From: Labyrinthula sp. Ha
Lineage: Eukaryota; Sar; Bigyra; Labyrinthulida; Labyrinthulaceae
DNA: 64,000 bases
Assembly: GCA_015227615.1 (NCBI GenBank)
Contig: JAALGZ010000016.1
Location: forward strand, 620,001-684,000
Reading direction: 5' to 3'
In this document: positions 11,247-23,240 of the stretch, piece after piece
How positions within the stretch are numbered: position 1 is the stretch's first letter
How the letters are laid out: the number at the start of each line of letters is the position of its first letter
Made by a program: the position numbers and the translations under genes
The notes under the pieces: model-generated
Database searches by the model: none
What the model was told of the DNA's origin: nothing
What the model saw: only the letters and a program-made list of their open reading frames with translations

Positions 11247-11777
11247 TTGCAGTACAAAATGAAACATCATATGTCATCAATGCAACTCCATAAGTGTTAT
11301 TTTACACAAAATATATTTCTTCCTCGAATCGGTTTACTAAACAGAATAAAACTTCAGCTGTTACGTTTCATTTACCAGTTATTTTTTGAGTTATCATTAT
11401 GCACTGTTAAAATTGGTAATTCCAACACGAAATTTCCTCAAGTTGGAACTATTATGGCGATTCCTTTGGGAAAATATGTACTTAAGGTTAAAGTGATAAC
11501 TGAAGGCGGCAACATTAAGTTCCGAACCAGGAAATATTCGTGGAACCTTCTTGAAGCTATACCAAATAGGGCAAAATCTCTTTCATTAGATTTGCCAGTT
11601 GTCCTGGCTTTTATGAAATTTTCACTGAAAAAAATATGTGCAAATGATGTTAATCCCAGATCTATGTCTTGCATTTTTAGAAATCACTGGTTGTATTCTT
11701 TACAATGTGATGTCAGTAGATACCAATATCAATCAAATATGTCCACGAAAAATCTTAAACAGAAGCTTGGATTATAG
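11247..11777 (+). pseudogene. Open stretch with weak resemblance to ribosomal protein eS8
   Basis: A 176-codon stretch is free of stops although it lacks a convincing start (it would begin at TTG). A long open run is unusual in DNA this AT-rich, so it may be a remnant of a gene. The centre reads NTKFPQ, then after a gap VKVITEGGNIKFRTRKYSWN. The combination N-TK, GGN-KFR and a following SW recalls the conserved block of ribosomal protein eS8 (family pattern TK-G ... RGGN.KFRALRL..GNFSW). The flanking parts do not fit eS8 well, and a working eS8 would be far more conserved. Read it as a possible relic or as chance. Confidence 0.25.
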
Positions 11778-14700
11778 CTTCTTAATGTTTTGTTTGCTGC
11801 TTTAGTAAGGAATCTACAAAATTCTTCTCATTTTTTGATATTTTCTCACTATGTTTCTTTGATTTGTTTAATCTCTTTAAATTTGATTTTTACATTCTCG
11901 GATCAACTAACGTCGCGAAATAACCCCTATACTTTATCATATTCGAAATAATACTGACAAACACTTCTCTAAGCGCAAAACCTGTGGAAACTAAGTCAGA
12001 AAATTGGACTTCCTGGCATCATGAATTTTGTTGAAGTGTTTCTCTCTAAGACTGTATTTTTTTTACTTACTCTTCTTTCGCACTGTATAACTTATCCTTA
12101 AAAAGCAGAACACTTATCAATATTTAATCGTAAGTTGTCTGAAATTAATTGCGCTAATAGTTGGTCAAGGTTGGTAATATCTTCAAAATGTCTGGCAGTA
12201 AAAAATAATTTTCTAACTCAAACATATCACTAAATCTTCTTTTAACATTATTTTACTTCCTGAAATTTCTATATGTATGTTGTCTTGAAAGAGCATAGGC
12301 TTACTTATCCAGCCCAAGGGGCTTCCAATTATATCATATGCCCCTTTTGTTGCAATAATAGTGAAAAATGAATGGAACCTTAATGTACTAATCTATAATC
12401 GACGCCAATGAGGGTTTATAACACTCCAAAAATACTAAAACCCATCGTTGTGAGTACATTCTGTTTTATTTCTTGTATTTAAATTGATTTTTTTTATTTT
12501 CAGCTTGTTGATACGTTACATGTTTGTAATCATTCGGTATATTCTAAGGCCTTTCTTCGCAACAAAAAAACGTTTCGCATCTGGGCTTTGAAAATGTACC
12601 ATGGCTGGTCGACCCTTTCTTTTCTATTGAATTTTAATTTTCCCAGGTTTCTGGATCTTTGCAGGGCAATAGTATTTTGTAGAGTTAAGCTCAAAGGCCA
12701 TTTTGAGAATGAATTGATATATTGTTGGTTCGAGGTTTGATGCTGTTGCAAGAGATTATTTCTTTCCAAAAACTCTAAGGTTATCGATCACCTTATTTTA
12801 CAACTACTATAATCCTACTTTTCCAAATTGCAAATTAGGGTAGTTTATCTTTTTTATAATTTCATTCTTTATCGTTTTCTCTTTCTCCTTGCCACCTAGC
12901 TCAATATTTCTATATATCCTATTTCGGACAATTTGAGCCCGTTTTATGATTTCTTTCTTCTTTAATGTACCTTAACGGATATGATTAACGCTAATGTACG
13001 TGAAATTATCTACTTTGTTGGGGAAATTAGATGTACAATGTATTGATTGAGTCCGAAACTATTCTTTATGCCAGTTAAATATATGTTGAACTCTAAGTGT
13101 AACGCCTACATTCTTATTGGTTGTTAAGATTCTGTGGGATATTCAATAAGCTATACCGAACTTAGATATTATATTTACTTTATGGACAGTTAGGTTGCTG
13201 CTGAAGAGAGTTTAATTGTTATAATTGCTGCTGGACATGTCTGTATTTTATTGTTCCAAATAAACTGATACTGCAAACAATCCCTATTCAAGCCTAGACT
13301 TGAGCCTGCAACACTCTTCGCACTCAACCAAACTCCGGTTTCATCTTCCCAAATCGACCTAAGTTAATTTCTTATTTGGAACCTGGTTCATCTTTCCGTT
13401 CATGTGCTTTTCTTTGACTGTATGAACTCCAGAGTATCTAACTCGGATCTTTCCTTCGTGGGAAAACAATACGTATCTTTTCCTCCTCATCGGATAAATT
13501 GGTGTGCAGAGACCAGCGCGGACCGGTATTCTCCCATTTTGCCGTAGCACCACTTTGAAGATATCCTCTTCCCATCTGTCATCTAGAAAGTAGATTGAAG
13601 AGCTCAATCTAAGCTTTATTCTGGTTCAAGTTCTGCCCATTTGTCCCCTAAAGGTATTTAATTTAATATCGTGTGCTCTGATCAAATTTCTGAGCTTATC
13701 ATTTAGCTATTGGATTTTACTCTGCGCTAGCTGCTATGGGTGATAATGACATGGATGGTTTGTCATTGCATTAATCTAACGATACTGCCTTATGCGCTTG
13801 CCCATTGGCAAGAAAGATGTGCATGGTGAACTGTTCCATGCTCTGAGAGAATATTAGAAACAAACCGGTTTGTACTCTGATCCAATTTATTAGACAATTC
13901 CTTTAAAATAATCCTCTTTCAAGCAAATCATGTCGGTTTTGCTGAAAATATTGACAGCAAATATACACAACGGATTCTATTACCATTGTTCATTCTGTCC
14001 ATTTGTCTGTACATGACTATGTTAAACGAGTGGTTGAGTGACAGTTTAGTTGTAAGTTGCAGGTTGTGTCGTCTGAGTTTGAAGCGCTGTATCAGGATTT
14101 TACAGGGATTTTATGCATCCGTGACTAGTTTATTGTAATGTTGTTGCTCTGAAGGGTTTATTGTTGTAGTTGATATTGGGGGTACTTGCAGCGTTACCAT
14201 GATAACTCTTCTTTTGATGATAAACATAGCTATATCTATCTGTTTCTTCAACTCATTATCTCTTCCCTGTTATTTAAATCTCATTGCCTGGGATTTAATA
14301 ACAGTTCAAATAATCTTAAAGGGGACTTTCCGCTTCCTTTACAGATGTTCAGGCTTTCGAGCTGCTGTTTATCTCTAGTTTCTTCTGCACAACACTTAAT
14401 AGACGGATCAGCTGCTTATAGTCATCATTATCTATCTCAAATATTGAAGGAAATCTCAATGTTACTGTTTTCATAGCCTTTTCCTGCTCTCTTATCTCTC
14501 ACTTCTTTCAGTGTTACCAATTATCCATGCCGATCATGAAGTAATTAGCTTAAAAATTAGATAGCTTTTATCAATTCACCTAACTTGGTTTTTCGCCATC
14601 CTGATACTCATTCCCCTTGGTTTGTCGTCATATTCTGAAATGATTTAATGGAGAACCTCGCTTCTTATCTTATCATCTATAGCGTAGTGAAATCTACTGA

Positions 14701-15849
14701 CTTTTAAAACAGTTTTTGCTCAAGATAGTAGTCGATGTCAGTTAAGAATGAGTAAATAGTATGTGCATATGTTTTTTGTAAGAGGGTTATTATTATATAT
14801 TTGTAGTTGATTCATAAATTCCAGAAATATGTATTTAGTTGTAACTTGTAAATTTGTAAATGCTAAGTATAGTGTTATATTAAAATTTCTTCATTCTTAT
14901 GGGCTTACGTGTGTGAAACTAATATCTTTTTCCTTATTTAAACTCTTTACAAAGGATAAATTTGGTACATTTAAATGAAAAAAGAATAGTTCGGCGAGTT
15001 GCTTAAAAGTTATTGAGAAGGCTTGTCATCTACATGTTTCATTATTTCTTCCTACGGTTTGTGCCTGTTATTGGTTTCTTTGCTTGACGTATTCTTTTCT
15101 TCAATTTCACTGTTAAAACTGCTGAGATGGAACTATGCAAAGTCTAATCTTTTTTTAAGAGTTTCTTTTCCGTACTTCCCTGCCTTGTGTTCTATGCATT
15201 GAGATAAATGTGAAGCCTTGATATTCTGTTAAAGGTATTTCGAAAAGATCTTTGAATACCTAGGCTCTGATCTAAAGTTACTTGGCTCTTTTTCTTCAGC
15301 TATTTTTGGATTAGCAGCTAAAATGGAGTCTCTAAGAATAATATACTTCGATGTAAGACTATCAATTTGCTGCCTCGCAGTTCGAGTCTATAACCTGTAG
15401 AGGATGCAACTACAGGAAGACTTTCTCTGACGTTTGATCGAGCAACTTCTTATGATTGACTGAAAGGAACTAGAGACCAATTATGAATACTTATGCGAAA
15501 TCATCTTCGTGCTCGAACAATAATAGGATTATACAAACATAATCGCATATATGAATATCTTCTTATAATGTAGTTTATATATGTGACTTTCAGGTTAAGT
15601 GAATAAGTAGGAAAACCAACAGAGGGAATTCTATCATCTCAATCATCATCTTTCATAAATGGGAAAATTAGCTAGCAGACTGTTGAAGCAAACCTAAGAA
15701 ATTCTAAATTGAAAGGGCTTCAATAAGTGAAATAAGACTATACAATAGTAAGCAGTAAACTAAAACTACTGTTAAAGTTTAAACCAAATTATTTTTCTAT
15801 TTGTCTTACAGGGTAGTTCTTAAATTAAGTTACTATTGTTTTCATAAAC
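11778..15849. other. Unassigned region, partly less AT-rich than surroundings
   Basis: By eye, about 13.2-15.4 kb is richer in G and C than the flanks. Minus strand 13607-13359 is open for 82 codons (VLRQNGRIPVRAGLCTPIYP). Plus strand about 13890-14130 and 14186-14476 show open or nearly open stretches (for example HSVHLSVHDYVKRVVE, FEALYQDFTGILCIRD). None could be assigned. They could be remnants of a mobile element or of a lost gene. The lost 5' part of the duplicated Nma111 gene should lie toward the right end of this interval if it was copied, but I could not align it. Confidence 0.3.
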
Positions 15850-16615
15850 TAGACAGCAACTGAGAAAATGTTCAAGCCAATGTATTCTTAATGGTTCAAG
15901 AACGAATGAAAAAGAAAGTCTTTTTTTAACAAACTATATACATGCTAGATTTCAATTAATTTTCCAAGCAAATTCTTAAAGTAAAAACACGTATGAGTTT
16001 CAGCACTTGGAGAATTAATGAAAATGCTAGTTTAGTAGATAGACAGCAAAATCTTGGATTATAGTGCCGTGTATATGCATTCAAGAGGATAATGAAATTA
16101 TTAAGAGAAGTTTTTAACTTTGAAGAGAGTCATATTAAAGATGTCACTAAGAGTATCTCAATTCTTGCATATACTAAAATTTGCATTACTGAACTTAGTT
16201 ATATGAAGAATATTTAACACTAGTTAAAACTAAAAAGTGGTTCTGGAAAAGAATGAACAAAAATTCCAATGATTGACTGGATAATTAGATACTTTGTGTC
16301 TTAACCAGGAAACCTGATAAGTCTTGCAAATATAGATTTACCAGAATATCAACTCAAGCAGTTTTTGTAAATTAAAATAAGCTAGCTATGAAGTTGTTAT
16401 GATGAAAAAAGCTGCGAAGAAATGAAGAATTGAATAAATAACTGTTGTGCTCATAGGAAAAGCATGAAAAACTTTTCTTAAGCACATGATTAAGATAATT
16501 ATTAAGCGCGAAATTGTAGGAGCAGAGCAAATGATGAATCAAATCGAACAGAAAAAGATTCTTTCTTTTGAATGAATAAAACAAGTAGCATAATATTATA
16601 GCTTTGAACTGGATA
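15850..16615 (+). pseudogene. Decayed second copy of the Nma111-family gene (3' part)
   Basis: This interval is colinear with about 1490-2587 of the left gene. The clearest anchor is the string caactcaagcagttt, at 2301 in the left gene and 16350 here, followed by matching but drifted sequence (left agaaagaaatgaaagtgg, here cgaagaaatgaagaattg). Near the end, left agataaaacaagtagaag corresponds to tgaataaaacaagtagca here. Further left, pairs such as aacaaact and ttcaattt, and aatgagtccatctgatgcta against aatgaaaatgctagtt, keep the same order. The reading frame is broken by many stops and several indels, so it cannot encode the protease. It sits in the same convergent position beside the MIA copy as in the left pair. 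Confidence 0.8.
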
Positions 16616-16630
16616 CAGCATTTTTGTTTA

Positions 16631-18477
16631 CTAAGTTGGAACAGAGTCGGGTAAATTATAAAAACTTATATTTTGCGCTTCGCTTGCTGGCCACTCAACA
16701 GAATATTCAAATTTTAATTTCCAACTTTTTCCAGCTTTAATTTCTTTATGACATTCCATATTATTAAAACTATTAATTAATGCTTTATATTCTTTTGTCA
16801 AGACTTCTTTTTTATTCTTAAAGTCTGGATTAATTACCTGAACTTTAATTTTTTTCTCTTCTGTTGAATATGGTATTTGCTCATATAAAATACACTGAAT
16901 ATTTTCACTCTTTGTATTATGTAAAGTTATTTCTCTTAAAAAACGTTTACTCTTCATATTTGTCGTAAATAGAGCATTTTTTTGTTTCTTTAATAGTTTT
17001 TCTGGTTTATAATCTAATCTTACTCCACTGTCAATACCAAGAAATAAATCAAACTCTTCATTTTTTCTTACAAACGACATCTTAGAATCTGTAACAAAAG
17101 AACCATCCATAAAAACAGATATTTTTCCTGATAAAAATGGAAATTCAGAAGTATTTTTTGTTTTGCATTGTAAAAACACATCTGGAGAAACTTTTGGACT
17201 TGCTGCATATAAAAATTTTGGATCTAACTGAGTTATAGTAATTGTTTGTTTCTTTGATTTTGATCCTAAACCAGCTAAAAAATAAAAATATAAAATAAAA
17301 TACTTGTTGCTTCAACTGTAACTAATCTTTGTATCTTAAAAAAAGTTGCTCCTGCATCTCCTGACACATCTGCTGTTATTGGTGCAACTGCTTCATCCGC
17401 ATAACTTAAAGCAGAATCAAGATTCAAACTAGTAAAAGCAATATGCATTTTTTTTTCTTCTTTTTGTAAACTGTCTGCAAGAAATTGTTTTTTTGTTTTG
17501 TTTTTTTTCTTCACATGTTTCTTAAGACTTAAAGCATCTCTTAATTTAATTTGTTCTGGTGGTTTGAAATCAACATCTAATCGAGGTAATGGAGGTAAAC
17601 TACCACCAAGAGAAGGTTGTGCAGTAGAAAAAGATAACTCTACATCAATCCAATCTTCTTCAGTATTATTTTCTACTTCTCCATAATATGTTAACTCAAT
17701 AAACTCAGCTTGTTTTCCATCAACACGATCAACTCTAACATCATAGCTTGCTTTCCATTGAGCAGATCCAGGATTAATTAAATAAAAAAGTTTTACATTT
17801 ATGTTTTCATCTTTTGAATCTTCTGGTATGTCAATTATAACAGTAACTTCTCTTACGTAAAATGAAGATTTCATTTTACTTTTTTCTAGAGATAGTTTCA
17901 TAAGTTCAGAATGAAGATCTGTCATTACTCTTAAGTTTTCTTCACTCTCTTTAATTACTTCTTCAAGTAAATCCTCATAGAAACTAGAAGTTTTTCCAAC
18001 TTTTTTGAAAATTGCTGGATCAAGAAGAAATTGTCCTTCAGCAACTGCATTTTCAGAAAGAACAGTTGGATTAATAACTTTTAAAACACTTTCTCTATGA
18101 TTCTTAATCTGTTGCATTTTAGTTTCTGTTCTTGCAATCTTTTTTACTTGATATGATTCTTCAACTTCAATTTCTTTAATTCTTTTGTTTAGTAATTCTA
18201 ACTCAGAAGAGAGATTCTCTTCTTTTACTTTACTAACATATTTTGTTTCATGTAATACTTCAACTAAAGTAGAACTTTTTCCTGAAATTTCTGCACGTAC
18301 TGAATCAAAGTTTATCAAACTAGTTAATCCTTCAAGTTTAAGTGCAAACTGACCTCCTGTCTTGGGTGAAAACTCCAAAACACGACATATTTCTGCTTGA
18401 TCTTCATAAACAGTAACACTTTTAATCGGCCAATCTCCATTTTTTGCTATGAATTTTTCTTCTCTGTGTAAATCCAT
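16631..18477 (-). CDS. MIA-like DUF4140/DUF4139 protein, right copy, intact, two exons
   Basis: Exon 1 is 18477-17304 (391 codons plus one base) and exon 2 is 17274-16631, joined across a 29-nt intron in phase 1, giving 605 residues and a TAG stop. Domain order: DUF4140-like N-terminus (residues about 18-110, VTVYEDQAEICRVLEF, NFDSVRAEIS), charged likely coiled coil (about 90-130 and 165-205), and DUF4139 (about 215-605, with NPGSAQWKASYDVRVDRVDG, PSLGGSLPPLPRLDVDF and a C-terminal WKLKFEYSVEWP). There is no signal peptide or membrane segment, so it is likely cytosolic. Length is normal for the family, whose biochemical role is unknown. The left paralogue has a frameshift, so this may be the only working copy. 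Exon 2 is nearly identical to the left copy while exon 1 is clearly more divergent. The neighbouring Nma111 copy has decayed. Confidence 0.85.
17275..17303 (-). other. 29-nt spliceosomal intron in MIA right copy
   Basis: On the minus strand it begins GTATTTTATTTTATAT and ends TTTTTTAG. It has the same length, phase and position as the intron of the left copy but differs inside by a few bases, so the ends are conserved while the middle drifts. Removing it joins ...VTVEAT to the open exon 2. Confidence 0.87.
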
Positions 18478-18490
18478 CTGTTCTTTTTAT

Positions 18491-21400
18491 ATTTGACTAT
18501 GTATGTTTTATTTAGTTTATATTTTAGTTTTGTCCCAGAAATTCTATACGATTAAATTCTGACTTTTTTCAATGCAGCAATTGCAAGTTAGGTATTTAAT
18601 GGAAGAACCGTTACTTAACGTAAGGTTTTTTCTTACATACATACAGCGACACTACCGTAAAAATCTTTACCGGTATACCATGACACAACTGCAGTTGGAT
18701 ATTTCTATACGCATTCATACTATATATTATTGGCTCTAAATTTCTTAAAGAAATAGACAGTATAAACAATTGAGAAATCCTTAAAAAACATAAAACAAAA
18801 TAAAGTATTTCAACAAGAAAAATTTGCTGCAAGTATATGATTGGTGAAATATTATTGTAGAAGACATGTTGTGACATGATTTGGTAAGTAAGAAAAAATG
18901 GAATGTTTATACTTTTGAGGATGGAGCGACTGAAATTTTTGTTAAAGCTGGTGGAAAGATTCATCCTGTTCTTAAATCAGACATTAAATGTTGCACAGAT
19001 AGTAGAGGAGCAAATACAAACAATAAACTTATCTTCTTCCATAAAACTCAAGAAAATATACATAGCTTGTACGGTCAATGTAACCACAAAGCACTCAGAA
19101 CTTTTAAAAATAAGTTTTCATGCAACATTAGGTTTGAGAGGGTCTTATGTTTATTAGATATATATCATCTTGAGGTTAAATCTCTTCTTAGCCCTTATCT
19201 CTGAGTACGAAAACTTATTTTCATATTATTTACTGTTAACATCAAGCAACGGTTTGATATGGTTCCATGAAACTAATTCATGTTTTGGAGAGCAAGTCTT
19301 CATATAAATGCGATAAGTAGTAAAACCAAGAGCAGCATCGCATTGGTTCTTAACAGTTATAAAGTAAGAGAACAAGCTGGAGTCTTGGAATGAACATTAG
19401 GGAGGAACCAATGGTAAGGAAAATGATGTTTAATCCTTGCTGCCTAGCTAAACTAGATAGTTCAGACAGTGCTCTCTTGAGATATTACTCTGATAGAGAG
19501 ATATGCTTAAGGAGGTTACTAGGCCGTATGGCTTAACTTCTTGCAATCCATGCGATCTTATTGCCTATCTACTTATGAACTCTACATGGTTACTTTTATT
19601 TGTTCCTGTGACAGGATCCTGGAACCTCATTGGTTATTCACAATGCTTCTGGCAAGGGATTTTCTGTTGCCCAAAATGCAGCCTAAAATCTAACCGGAAA
19701 GTCAAAACATAGTAGAAATCATGCAAACGAGATCAAAAGGCTTCGTGCGCTTTATCCGTACTTTCTTCGGAGTTTGAGCTGGGTCTGGTGGATGGTGTTG
19801 GTGTTGTCTAAACGACTTAAACAGGATTAGTAGGTGTTTGGTGCAATGTGGGGGTTTTCTATTTCCTGTGTATCTAGTCGCTTGATCCAGTTCGGAGAAG
19901 GATGGGGAGTTGGTTGTGCCTCTGGTTGCATGAGATGTGAGAGTATGTCATTTTTGCTATGACTTCAATTTGGATGTCCAGATGATTTGTTTTGTATTGT
20001 GTATTTTGTTTTTTTCTGTAATCCTTGTGCTTTTGATTATTTAGTTTACTGATTATTTTATTCTTATAGCCTGTTGCCATGCTTAGTTTGCTTTGCCTCT
20101 TGTACTATTCATTGCTTGTATTCACCCTAAATAGTGAGTTAGCAATAAATAGTTATTGTATTCTTGTTCTCAAACTAACAGAAGTTCCAAAATCCTGTCG
20201 CTGTAAACCTGAATACCGAGAACTTGCAAAGATAACCTTCAGCTAGGAAGGTAAGTGCACCCTCAACTTTGACAGGCGGTTTCGATAAAACCACCTCACT
20301 GAAGCTGGGGTAACAGATATATTTAACTTCAGGCTTTCAAAGCCATACTGTACAATTCTTGAACCATCAAGATATTCAGCCTTGACATAAGTAAGAACAA
20401 GCCCGTATTATTGTAGCGTTAAGACCACCTGTGTTGACCCAGATGAATGATAGTCGTTTTCTAGGCCGGTTCACACGCCATGGTTCTTTCTTAGATGTAA
20501 GATGGCCTTCGCACTCAGAAGTTGAAAATTTGTTGCATCTTTGTGTCAATTCTACAACTCTAAAATTTATAATAGTTTGTCAAATCTTTCCAATATCTCT
20601 AAAACAGTCATGATATGATCTGCCATATTTAATTTCAATTCCCTCACATATTTTCTGAGAATCAGAGTTTTTTTTACTTGCCTCTCTTTTCTCCAAAGAA
20701 AGGTAGCATTGCAGAGATGTAACATTATATTGAGAGCTGACATTTAACTTGTTCCACGGGCTATTGGTTTCTATATGTTGCTGTTTTTGCGCTTTATGAC
20801 TTGGAAGTTCATTAAATTTACGAATTAAAAAATTAAAAAAAAAACACTGTTAAAAGATTGATTTTGCTATGTCTAAATACTTTTCCCATTAATAAACAAT
20901 ACCAGTAAGATAAGTTATACCCACTTTTACTGAAAACCGGAGCACATGAGGAACAATCCAGCTCTGCAAATACAGTCTAGAGTAGAAACACAGCTAAATA
21001 CTAGCTATATCTAAGATTTAAAGTACAATATTGATCTAGAACTATGGAATCTCGACTGTAGAACACAATCATGTTTAGAATATATCGAAATTTGTAAGTT
21101 CAGCTAGTAAGTGAACACACAGGCCATAGCATAAATCTTTTCCGTATACTATGTTTTTCCACATGATCTTCATCCTACTGACTCTAAGTTTTTATGGTTT
21201 TCAAACTTTTTCCATTGCACTCATTTCAGATGAATCACTATTGATTTTAAAATATTTTATCGTTGATAAGATCTCATAGAACTTGTAGTAGGACCTGTTA
21301 GTTAATGCAGTTTACCTGGAGACAATTCTAGCCCAATAATATATATGCTGGCATTTCTAGTTCTATATTTACTTCAAAGTAACTAATAATCTTCATTTGT

Positions 21401-23240
21401 TGTTTATATGACATGTAGTAACCTTTTATTAGAATAAGGAGTTTTTTTACTATTCTCTATGCTAATAGTTACTTGAGCCCAGTTCGAAATCGCTGGTCAA
21501 GAGCCACCAGAGAGGGTTCCATTATAACAAGGCCCGAAATTTTTCATTTTTATTGAGGTCCTGTCTTTTCCTGAGAAATAAACCATGTCGTATTCTGAAA
21601 CTTTGTGTCTTCACATCTCTTTCCAAAGTTGCTTTTAATTAAATCATTTTGAAGCCAATTATACGGTACTTTGGAGCATTACACTACTAGATATAATTAG
21701 AAGCCAAGTTGGACATAAAAATTCTACCAAACTAGGTAACTTAGGCCTAAACCTAAGATTCAGATTCTATTCAAGAATCTAAGGTATTAATTCTTACCTA
21801 CACAAGAAAAAGACAGTATGTCAGGGATACACTTTAACACATACTACTGTTCTATTTGTAAGCTATAACACCTCGTTTATTCTGCGAGAGAGCAAAAATG
21901 TATTATATTTCTCAAAGTTAAAAACCTTATTCATTTAAAATAAATAAAAAAATATATATATTAATTTGCAATTCAAGTGTCTAATTAGGTTCTGTTTAGA
22001 ATCTGAATATCATAAGAGAACGTGTAGAGTCCAGACCCAAACGTAGCCGAATGATATACCTTTAATTTTTCCTGAGATTCTTATAATCAATGCCAAGAAA
22101 AACGTTTCTTCTAGAATCCCAATTCCGTCAATACAACTAAATTTGATGATTTACCCAGATGCTACTTTATGCGTAGAGTATTGTACCGCCTCAGCATTTC
22201 GTAGGAATAACTTTAGGTACAAGGTTTGGCAAAGTTAGTAAGAGTATATTTTCAATAAATTGAGAATACTAAATGAATTGAAAAAAATGAATTTATTAGT
22301 ACTTAAATAGATGGTTCGCATAATTGAGAGTGCATGAAATACTTGGTAGAAATTGAGTTTCATACAAAGATATTGAAGGTAACCTTCTATGAACGAGGTT
22401 TGCCATTTCTTTGCTTTCTGGGTATATTTTTCTGGAATGGAGATTTGTAATTATATCTTCAGATTTTTATGGTATTTTATTTAAGATTACTGTGTTGTAA
22501 ATATGTTTTGGTGCCCTCTTGTCTGTGTAACTAAAGTATCATTTCGAAACGACACTTCCGAGGTGCCCAGTGTCGTGTAACCGGACAAGTTAGTTCAAAA
22601 CTTTTGCCACACGGGATTATTTAGCTTTTAAATAAATTATTTCGTAATAAACAGTGTTAATTCAGAATCTCTAGATATAAAAGAGAGCTATGAAAATTTT
22701 TTTGAGTTCTGTTGTGGCGATATTGATTATACGTGGCCACTTAACTTACTACTAGATACCTCCTCATACGGTAGTTACTTGGGAGATCGTTTACGGTTGA
22801 ACTTATGTACCTTATCATGCAGTTCTTCATTTTTTTCTTCCCTTTCTTTTGAATTTTACCTTAGTATCAGGTTTATTTCTCATGTCGAATTGCGGTTCTG
22901 TACAAGTTGAAAGAGTGAACATAGAACAAAATACCTTGTAACATTGAGCTTATCTTGAAGAAAATATTAAGTAAAATATCTTCTAATTAACTAAAAATTT
23001 TATTTTGGTTCTTAATGTCTTTGATTTAGTCTTGTATAACTTTATACGCCATATTTATTAAACACTTTTCGAGGATACTTGAACGGAGCGATCCGCCTAC
23101 TTCCCATGGAGCGTAGTGTTGCATTACCGTAATGTACGATGCCTTTTTTAGACAGCCATATCTATCGTAAACTACCAATTTAATATTTACCCGTTAAGAA
23201 ACCAGAATAAAAACCGAAAGGAAAAAAGTGTCGTTGAGCG
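18491..23240. other. Gene-poor stretch with unassigned coding-like scraps
   Basis: At 18881-19204 two overlapping plus-strand frames are open at once; one reads KWNVYTFEDGATEIFVKAGG and has no methionine, so it may be a gene scrap. Plus strand 19503-19712 is open (69 codons) with neighbouring frames also protein-like near 19600-19800 (DPGTSLVIHNASGKGFSVAQ). Minus strand about 20420-20270 reads YVKAEYLDGSRIVQYGFESL. None was assigned to a family. The sequence upstream of 23241 should hold the promoter of the next gene; no motif stands out. Confidence 0.35.
22549..22576. repeat. Perfect 8-bp inverted repeat, 12-nt loop
   Basis: ACGACACT and AGTGTCGT flank a GC-rich loop in an otherwise AT-rich desert. 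It could form a small hairpin. No role is evident. Confidence 0.5.

Larger units (their letters stand above)
15850..18490. repeat. Right member of the segmental duplication
   Basis: Direct-orientation partner of 1490-4470, about 14 kb away. It carries the Nma111 relic and the intact MIA gene. No insertion sequence or terminal repeat was seen at its borders, so the mechanism is unknown. Confidence 0.8.

Noticed and set aside
12720-12750. Another T-loop-like string (ggttcgaggt)
   Set aside because: The upstream 60 nt do not form a cloverleaf.
14186-14476. Reverse-transcriptase-like piece in the less AT-rich region
   Set aside because: I tried to match the polymerase motifs and none fitted; composition alone is not enough.
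15360-15400. Possible tRNA T-loop (cagttcgagtctat)
   Set aside because: No matching acceptor, D or anticodon stems could be folded around it.
17498-17686. Plus-strand 62-codon frame inside MIA right copy
   Set aside because: Antisense to conserved DUF4139 sequence; it is not open in the left copy at equal length.
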